Assembly (NCBI GenBank): GCA_019802505.1
Contig: JAFMOC010000017.1
Coordinates: forward strand, 3,193,501-3,257,500
Direction: 5' to 3'
From: Corydoras sp. C115
Taxonomy: Eukaryota > Chordata > Actinopteri > Siluriformes > Callichthyidae
Length of the DNA stretch: 64,000 bases
Of the stretch, positions 56,543-64,000 are shown one piece after another; the stretch's first letter is position 1; every line of letters starts with the position of its first letter. The notes beneath the pieces were generated by a model, which ran no database searches, was not told the DNA's origin, and saw only the letters and a program-made list of their open reading frames with translations. The position numbers and the translations under genes were made by a program.

Positions 56543-57285
56543 CTTGTCAAAATACTGTTTTACACAAATTTTCCAAAACCTGGCACTTAGTCACCAGGTT
56601 AAATATAATGTTCATTAAACAAACATTCCTTTTTCAGTAATAAAGTATTTTTCCTCTTAAATTGTAGGATTTTTTTTATTTGTGCAGCAGTTCTGCAGCC
56701 ACACTGTGCTGCTTACAGAATATTAAATGTCATATGGGGAAGTCCAGATTTGTCCAGATCATACAAAAGAACCTTGTTTAGTCTCCTGCCATCATGCTCT
56801 TCCTCTAATAAGGGCTGTTGTGATTTTTCTTTACTAAAACCATCAAATGTCTGGTTATGATAAGCCGTTGTTTTACAGCCATCACAGTTGCTGTAACAGG
56901 TCTGTCTGTGTGTTGGATTCATTGGTTCAGGTTTTAGCATAAGGCTTCAGTCTTTAGGAATCAGTGAGCAAAATGGAGGCTAGCTATCAGGCCTCAGTGA
57001 ATCCAAACAAAGGAGGGATTACCTAATAGTCCAACTATGTATTTGAAGTCGACTCTTGTGTTTGTTTGGGGAGGTGGATGGTGTATGTGCTTTTAGATGA
57101 CCCAGCAGCTGCTTGAGACTTTGCCTAAAGCTCTTTTTTGTAGCACCCTTTCACCTTTCACACTAGTCTGCAGATGCTCATTCACTGCAGAAAATTTGGC
57201 CATGTCTCTAATGGTTTGTATGAAAATTAACAGAGTAAAAAAGTAACAGGTTAAAATGTAAACAAATTGTAATCTCAGGTTCAAT

Positions 57286-57412
57286 GATGACTGGGTGCCA
57301 ATCCATTGCTGGGCACAGACTTACTTACATGCACACTATACAGAGGGGCAATTTAGTGCAGGCCATTCACCTTGCAAAATCCAGTTTTGCAACTGTGGAC
57401 GGAAACCTCTGA
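57286..57412 (-). mobile_element. SINE body fragment
   Basis: Minus-oriented blocks GGTGCCAATCCATTGCTGGG and GGGGCAATTTAGTGCAG, ending at the GGAAACC block; head and tail absent. Confidence 0.7.
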
Positions 57413-60400
57413 TTATGTAATTATGTAATGTACGTGGTGCTGAATTACTTTTTGTTCATTCATGTAATTAATCAAAGATATCACCGAAAATAAGTAAGAA
57501 AATCCAAATACATTATAAATAAAGCAATAAGGTATGAGAGGGTGTACGTTATTATTGAATTTCACACATTGATATGAATGTGAAGCGGTCAGAAGTGTGC
57601 ATTATTGTCAGTAATGTCACAGCTGAAGAAACAGCTCAGCCAATCAGATTTAATGACCGGAACTACCCGTTTTATAAATATATTATATTGTGGCTCGTAA
57701 AGCATTACTTAAAAAATTCTATTATATTTTATTGCATTCATAAAAGTTAGGTTTCTGTGTGTGAGCTCGTGTGTGTACATGTAGATTGTTGACACCAGAG
57801 CCATTTAAAAATAATTATACTGTTATTAAATCTTTTGCCTATTAACACTATACAGCAATTTATGACAAGCATGTAATGCCATCTTTTCAAAAATCTGTCT
57901 TTTAGTCAAAGTATAGGCTTGATGTCTGTTCACTCACTTTAGCTCTGCTGTGGTTTGGAATGGGATTTGTGGTTTTTTAGTCAACAGCGAAGCTTTTAAA
58001 TCCTACACCTTGTCATTTTGTGGCATAAACTCTTACAATTTCTGCTAGTCTGGTTTTAATGGAAGCCATTTGTGTTGGGGAATATTTGTCCATTCCGTCC
58101 TGTTTTTGCTTAAATTATGGAACATGGACTGCTTTTAAAGTAGTGCGGCGGCAAACTGATAAGTGGTTCATTTCACTTTCTAAGCCCTTTTTATTGGAGC
58201 TATAATAACCACTGTATTATAATTTATAATGTGTTCCTTCGTTTGCTAATGCCTTTCAATATTGCTGGCTTAATGTAGGTTGAATTTATTGTGGCTATCT
58301 TTTCAAAGACAAATCAATTACATGTTTTTAGTAATGCACCGCAATTCTGCCGTCGATTCATTTATGGGCGGTTGAACGACCAGGCTGAAGTGAGTGTGAG
58401 AGAAAGGAGGTGCCAGCGCTGGAAGACCCCACAGATGAAGAGAGGTGTTTTTTTTTTTTTTGCCACCGTATACAATCAGTGGTTTCCAATAAACACTGTG
58501 CATTTTATACCCACTGCAGCCGGAGCGGGGAGGCTTTGAACCGATGCCAGTGTTATTACGGTCATTTCTACCTGATAGCACGTGGACGTTTTAGCCGCTG
58601 GCGGGCACAGAACATCATTAAAGCAATTCTTGCAAAAAGTTTGCCTCAAACTCGACTGTAAAGAGTTCGGCGTGTCGACCAAATTGCAGAGTGCAAGTGC
58701 GAAGAAGGATATCAGTGGGGGAAATCTATGGGAAGCAAAAATTGCCACTTGCATACTGTCTTTGACTGCAGTGTGAAAGCTTAACCACTCCTTAGGAACA
58801 TGTGCCATTTAGGAAGATATAAAGGAGTGATTTTATTACCTGGTACATCTCTCCTTAGAAGCGATTTCATTTCTCCTTTCAGACTCCACAGGAGCCTTTA
58901 TTTGATCTCATATTCCAGAGTTAAACTGCCTCAAACCAGCCAGCCTGCGTTTATTTTCATTTGGAAAACACATTTTCAGTTCACCTCAAGAGGAGCTGAA
59001 GGTGGTTGGAAGGGGGAGACGGGTGGTGTGCCCAGCTCTGTATCGAATGTAAATGTCTCCTTTGAGCCACTTTTTCAGGCACTTTTTACTCCCCATAATT
59101 GGAGCTTAAACTTCCCATTTCACTTTTAGTCCGCCACCAGCAAGTTGCGTGACGACCGTGCTTGTTTGCCTCATGTTGTCAACTCGGGCTTTTCATTTTA
59201 GCTATCGGACAAGTTCAGTCCCGGTCTTTTTGTAGTTTTTTGTTGTTGTTGTTGTTGATTGTGAGTCAGGTGGATTTTGCAGGTGGATCAATTTCCAGCA
59301 TTTTATACAGACTACCGTGAATAGGTCCAATGCAGGAGGCTCATTTCAGATATTACAGAACACGACCAGCTTTATGAATGAAGTTCCAAATAGTGTTATG
59401 TTGACTCTGAATAATAAAACCACTGATTATTATACATTCTATTTATTGTTATCAGGCAAAAATAACATCAGACCAGAACAAATTGGTATTAAATAGTTAA
59501 CAGCATTCAAATGTTAATATTTGCACATATATATTTTATTGAGTATTTATTAACTATTGCAGTGATCTTATGTTTAACTTAATACAGAATTAAGAAATAA
59601 GAAAATGAAGAAAGTTTTGAATGTTTTGGGAAATGTACTTTTTATTCATTTTTCTTAGCTTTACTTACAGCAGGTTGTTAAATAACATAATGGTTCTATA
59701 ACTGTTTCCAGTTCAAAATAAGATTTAATAGAATGTGATTTATTTGAGTGAAATGGCACAGTTGTGCAGGTGAGTGGATTTTAACAACTTCTTAAAAAGA
59801 GACAATAAAACCATGAATCATTGAGATCATCAAAAAAGGACACCCTGTCCTGGTTACTACTTTATTTTTCAAACTATTTCATAATATTATTCACCATCAT
59901 TATTCCAATAAAACCTCTGAAAAGAACAATGTGTAGAAAGAGAAATTTTATAATAGCAGCTTTATATATATTAATAAGTATCACGTCAGATCTTTAGGTT
60001 TTTAACAAACCATATAGTAATAACAGTCCAATACAGATAAAACGTATCAGCTGAGGACTTTAGAAATTCTAATCTATATGCATGAAACTCTGTTTACTGT
60101 TCGACATCAGGTTCATGGCTTTTTAGTCTGTAGCCACTGGTGGATGTTATTCGTGTGGTTTACTGTCCGGACACCAGGCCTGGGCTTTTTGTTGCTTGTA
60201 ACTTGTTTAAATGACTGTTACTGTATGATGAGGTTTATCCTCACTTAGGTTTTGACAACTTTTTGGTGAAGCTTATAAACTTTTTTTTCCTGTCTGGGTT
60301 CCTCACGTCAGCGTTCCTGCATCTGTCCTTTGTCTCAAACTCCATTTCCCCAACACCTATATCTGCTCTAATCCTAGCGTGATGACAACATCATGAAAAC

Positions 60401-61997
60401 ATTCTACAGTTATAAGACCGGAACACCGAGCCCCCCCCCCCTTCCCATCCGAATCCTCCAAGCCACCCCCTCCACAGGGTAGACTTCACTGGGCTCCGTT
60501 CCATGCAGCGAATTACCTCCAGATGTAATTCCTCTCCCCGCCCTCGACGAATTAGTGGCTAGTAACAATTAGGTTTAAATTAGCGGCGGCATGGAGAATG
60601 GTTAAATGTGAAATTTTGAAATAATGAGTTTATTGTTCTTCGGTGGGATGCTGTTTTCCTGAATTCGTTTTTGTTTCGTTTGGGCCGGTTTAAATATGTT
60701 CACACTGCCAAACAGATGAGGTTCATGGTAGTTTGGAGCCCTGATGTAATGTGAGATTCTTCTGAATAGATTTGTCTGCCTTCTTTCTGGTTCTCTCCTC
60801 ACCGTGAATTTACACTTCATTCAACCAAATAAGTTCCGTCTCAGTGAATTTCATATTTTCGCTTTTTGTTAAGGCTTTTTCTTTGTGTGTTCTTTAATGT
60901 TCCTGCGAGATTTAATGAAAGGCTTTGTGTATAAACTTTTTTTCATAGTGCTGTATTGCTAATCATGTTTACATTTTTGAACTGTAAGCCCTGAGTGCTT
61001 GTTATTGAGTCGTCATTGCTTATCCTCTTATCTGATTACAAGTTTGGCAGCCATGCACATGCCCTGTCACCTTCGCTTTCCTCCGATGTGAATTTAATAC
61101 AAATTGCAGGCTTTACAATATGATAATATCTTGTGTGTGTGAAAAGGGAAGTAGGCTGTCATGCAGCATGCTTTCATCTTGTTCCAATCTGCTGCATAAT
61201 AGGTAAACTGCTGTGAGGTGCACTTGCTTGTATAAATTTACCCACACAGTCAAGACTTTGATTTCATCAACTCGTCTAATTCAAATGTGCTTTTGAAGCG
61301 AGCCACATTTTAAGCCAAGGTGCTGAAAGCCAATTTAACCTGGAGTGTCTGTCGCGTTTGCCAGGGCTTTCTGTTTGAAGTGGCCGGTCAGCTTGAACTG
61401 TCTGACTTCTACCTATTCCGTCGCTTCTAATTCTTTGCCGTAATGTATACGGCAATTCTTCCCGCAGCTCCTCAAGTGGTGCACGTATCATTAAGTAGAG
61501 TAGACAGATATCCACTGCTGAGTGCTTTATGTGGCTCCAGTCAGTGTGTGTTGATATTCCCTGCAAATGTGCACTGGTTTATTTTGAATAGGAACCGAAT
61601 CTGGGCCCTTCCCTAGTGCTGCTTACTCAGCCTGTTGATATTGAGTCGAGCAAACACTCACTCGGGGATGTCCTGTTGGGCGTCCTGCCAGAGTCGCAAA
61701 TGGAAGTCACATGTGTGAACTCCTGTGTGTGGATCCAAGAGAGTAGCTGGCCCAGGCGCTGCAGGAGGCCTCCTCTCAGTCATGGCCGTGGGCCTTAATT
61801 AGCTTTTTAATGACGCATCCGCGGAGCGGGGCTTATTTACCCTCTCAGAGAGTGGCTTATTTTGATGTGCATTGTGTCTGTCTGGAGATTTGTCTCTGTT
61901 CTTATACTCAAGGTTTATGGTCCAGATTAATGTAATAGTTTAAGTTTGGATGTACTTACTACTCTGTGCTGTTGTGATTGCTTTGGTGCAATCAACT
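57413..61997 (+). other. foxp2: foxp2 intron, largely single-copy
   Basis: Repeat-poor except for C- and T-runs. Balanced, unique segments at 58.3-59.2, 60.4-60.8, 61.25-61.57 and 61.77-61.87 kb are the best places to look for conserved noncoding elements. The overlapping open frames on both strands at 58.3-58.8 kb are short and mutually exclusive; none resembles a known protein. Confidence 0.35.
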
Positions 61998-62024
61998 ACA
62001 CACACACACACACATACACACACA
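61998..62024. repeat. (CA)n microsatellite
   Basis: CA alternation with one TA interruption. Confidence 0.85.
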
Positions 62025-64000
62025 TGCTTCTCCTAAAATATATATGCAAATATATTTGGACATCATCATTATAGGCTACTTAATAAGGATTTCATTAAGG
62101 ACCTGCCATGCAATGCAAAAGTAGGTTGCCATGGATACCCTAGTCCTTAGGAAGAGTGCATTATGTTTGGCACTGGATTATGTCACTGTGTCTATCTTCT
62201 ATTTCAGGCAATGTCGATCTTATCATTAAAACAAGGCACTTATAATTGTTTTCTATCATATTTGTGACAAATTATATTTTGTAGCATAATTAGAAAAGAA
62301 TAACAAATTCATAGCAGTTTTATAACATTAGGTATAGACAGTTCATTCTGTGTACTGACACCGGTGTATGGTTAGATTGAACTTTGTGTGGTTAGTGACT
62401 GATTTCTCTTAGCATTTGCTTTGTTCTTATGCCTATTGAAATCCCAGACATGTTTAAATAAAGGCAGGTCTGGCGGTTGGAGGGAGTTTATCAGCCCGAT
62501 GTTTACAAGGCCGCCATGCATACACATGCATACTGCAGGCTCGGACATCAGCTGCACAGGGAGGAGGGAGACCTGAGGTAAAGATGAGCTCGAGTGCACA
62601 GTTCTAACCAGAATGAACAGATTTGATGCTTGTGGCGACTCCGGCGGGGCTGGAACCGCATCACGTTTTCAGTGGCTGCACACAATGCCAACCAGACCTG
62701 TTCCCAATAAACGCATTACATTTAAGAGAATTATTTACACCCTGTTGGTTTTTGCACTGAAAGTGATTGGTTAAAGTGAGGGGTTCGTTTGTATTACTGT
62801 AAGCACCCTGGTGGCACTGGCTGGGGGGGGGGGGGGGGACCAGACAAACCCCCACCCTCCCATGTGGGGGCGAGAACCATGGAGATGGGCTCTTGACACT
62901 GCCTACTGACTCAGGGCAGTGTGTTTTGTGTCTGCTTTAATTGAAAATGAATCATTAGATGAGGTTGCTATGGAAATGCTGCCATCACATGTAGACAGAG
63001 AGCTCGAGCGGCGTGGCGGGTGACCACCGCGCACACCACCAGTTCCTTCCCCCCACCCAGCAGCCACTCGCCTTTCTTCTGTCACGGCTTTTGTGCCGCT
63101 ACTGGGATTGTTTGTCCTTGTTGACCTTGGTAGTCCAAAGCTATGCAAAATGAAGATGAAAGAGGGAGACAGTGGAAAGAAAATTAGCATCGCACATATG
63201 CAGGCTATCACCAACAATATTAGTCCTTTAAAAATGGAAGCTGAGCTATTAAGCAGGCGGTTGATGAAGTAAGCATGCCACTGCTTTGTTAGTGCTCATC
63301 CCATAGAAAGAAGGGTGGAGGCCAGAAGTAGGTGTTTCACTTCTTGGCTTGAGATCAACTGTTCTGATGATATCATACTATTGAAATATAGTCCAGTTGA
63401 GCCTGTGAATAATGCACAGGTCTGAGCCAGTTAAATCATGCCAGGACAGCGCAGAGTTCAAAGTGGTCTTATGCAGTGTTGAAGGCTAAATGTTTAACTA
63501 AATAAATCTGTCATGCCTGCCTTGGGTGGATCTCGCACAACATGAAAGTTCTTGCTAACCGTGCCCCCTCTTGGTGTTTGTCTATGTGGGCGTGTACGAG
63601 CCACATGCTGAGAGAGAGTTTGCTTATTGGTATGTGCACAAGCAGGAGAGATTATTGATTATTGAGCGTGTACGTCTGAGTTTCATGTCATTTCCATATA
63701 AATTGTCGATTAAAAGCCAATCGTTTTAAGCAGCTATTTCCCTGCACCTCTGTATCAGAATTATTATTTAAATGCAACATGATACATTCATTAGGAAATC
63801 ATCCAGTGCTTGTTGAACAATTTGAAAAAAGTGGTGTAATTGTTACATTTCCTTGAAACCATTACCGGAAAAGGCCAGTTTTTTAAAACACATTATTTAT
63901 AGTCCTTTTAATTGCTGCTATTTGAGGAGATTCCTGCAGAGCTCTGTAGAATTTGGCTTACCTGCTCACAAACAGCTGGTTCTCTCGCCGCTCTTCCAGC
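62025..64000 (+). other. foxp2: foxp2 intron to window end
   Basis: G-run at 62823-62838. The repeat-free stretch 63560-63790 looks conserved. The final 23 bases form a pyrimidine-rich tract ending CTCTTCCAG at 63999, a good splice acceptor, so an exon may begin at 64000. Confidence 0.35.

Noticed and set aside
58318..58808. Overlapping 80-110-codon frames on both strands
   Set aside because: Mutually exclusive frames in balanced-composition intron sequence; more likely a conserved element or chance than a gene.
62903..63217. 104-codon minus-strand frame in foxp2 intron
   Set aside because: Starts with a hydrophobic run and then becomes low-information Ser/Gly/Arg; no splice or family support.

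Overview
The window is nuclear DNA from a teleost fish. The evidence is introns with GT/AG borders, vertebrate gene families, dense microsatellites, and many copies of a tRNA-headed SINE with an (AATG)n tail typical of fish. A catfish or a related ostariophysan is a reasonable guess from the SINE style, but the sequence does not prove it.

The left half carries three protein genes, all on the minus strand: gpr85 (orphan receptor SREB2, 2352-3467), smim30 (62-residue membrane microprotein, 7252-7440) and ppp1r3a (muscle glycogen-targeting subunit of protein phosphatase 1, four coding exons between 26189 and about 29.7 kb). On the plus strand a CpG-rich promoter and 5' noncoding exon end at a strong splice donor at 32406/32407. 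Gene order identifies this exon as the start of foxp2. GPR85, SMIM30, PPP1R3A, FOXP2 is also the order on human chromosome 7q31, so this is an ancient block, much more compact here. From 32.4 kb to the end the window is the 5' intron territory of foxp2. It holds two candidate small noncoding exons at 41.1 and 41.5 kb but no recognisable foxp2 coding exon. The last bases of the window look like a splice acceptor.

Region by region: 1-2.3 kb, gpr85 3' UTR and downstream DNA; 2.35-5.2 kb, gpr85 coding exon, intron and upstream noncoding exon; 5.3-6.1 kb, two SINEs; 6.1-6.4 kb, (TA)n; 6.8-7.65 kb, smim30 and promoter; 7.8-9.8 kb, SINE cluster; 9.8-25.4 kb, intergenic DNA with SINEs, foldback and TIR elements, microsatellites and a degenerate minisatellite; 25.4-26.15 kb, SINEs; 26.2-29.8 kb, ppp1r3a; 29.9-31.6 kb, intergenic DNA with a CTCF-like site and a perfect CRE; 31.8-32.4 kb, foxp2 promoter and exon; 32.4-64 kb, foxp2 intron.

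The genes are not an operon and share no pathway. gpr85 and foxp2 are brain-expressed in vertebrates, ppp1r3a is a striated-muscle gene (a MEF2 consensus lies upstream of it), and smim30 is a small ER/membrane protein. I found no novel multi-gene system. The points most worth a second look are the missing ATG of ppp1r3a, the coding 39-bp minisatellite in ppp1r3a, the 11-bp minisatellite inside the foxp2 5' UTR, the candidate foxp2 noncoding exons, the young SINE family with perfect target-site duplications, and an unidentified possible membrane-protein exon at 17.9-18.1 kb.
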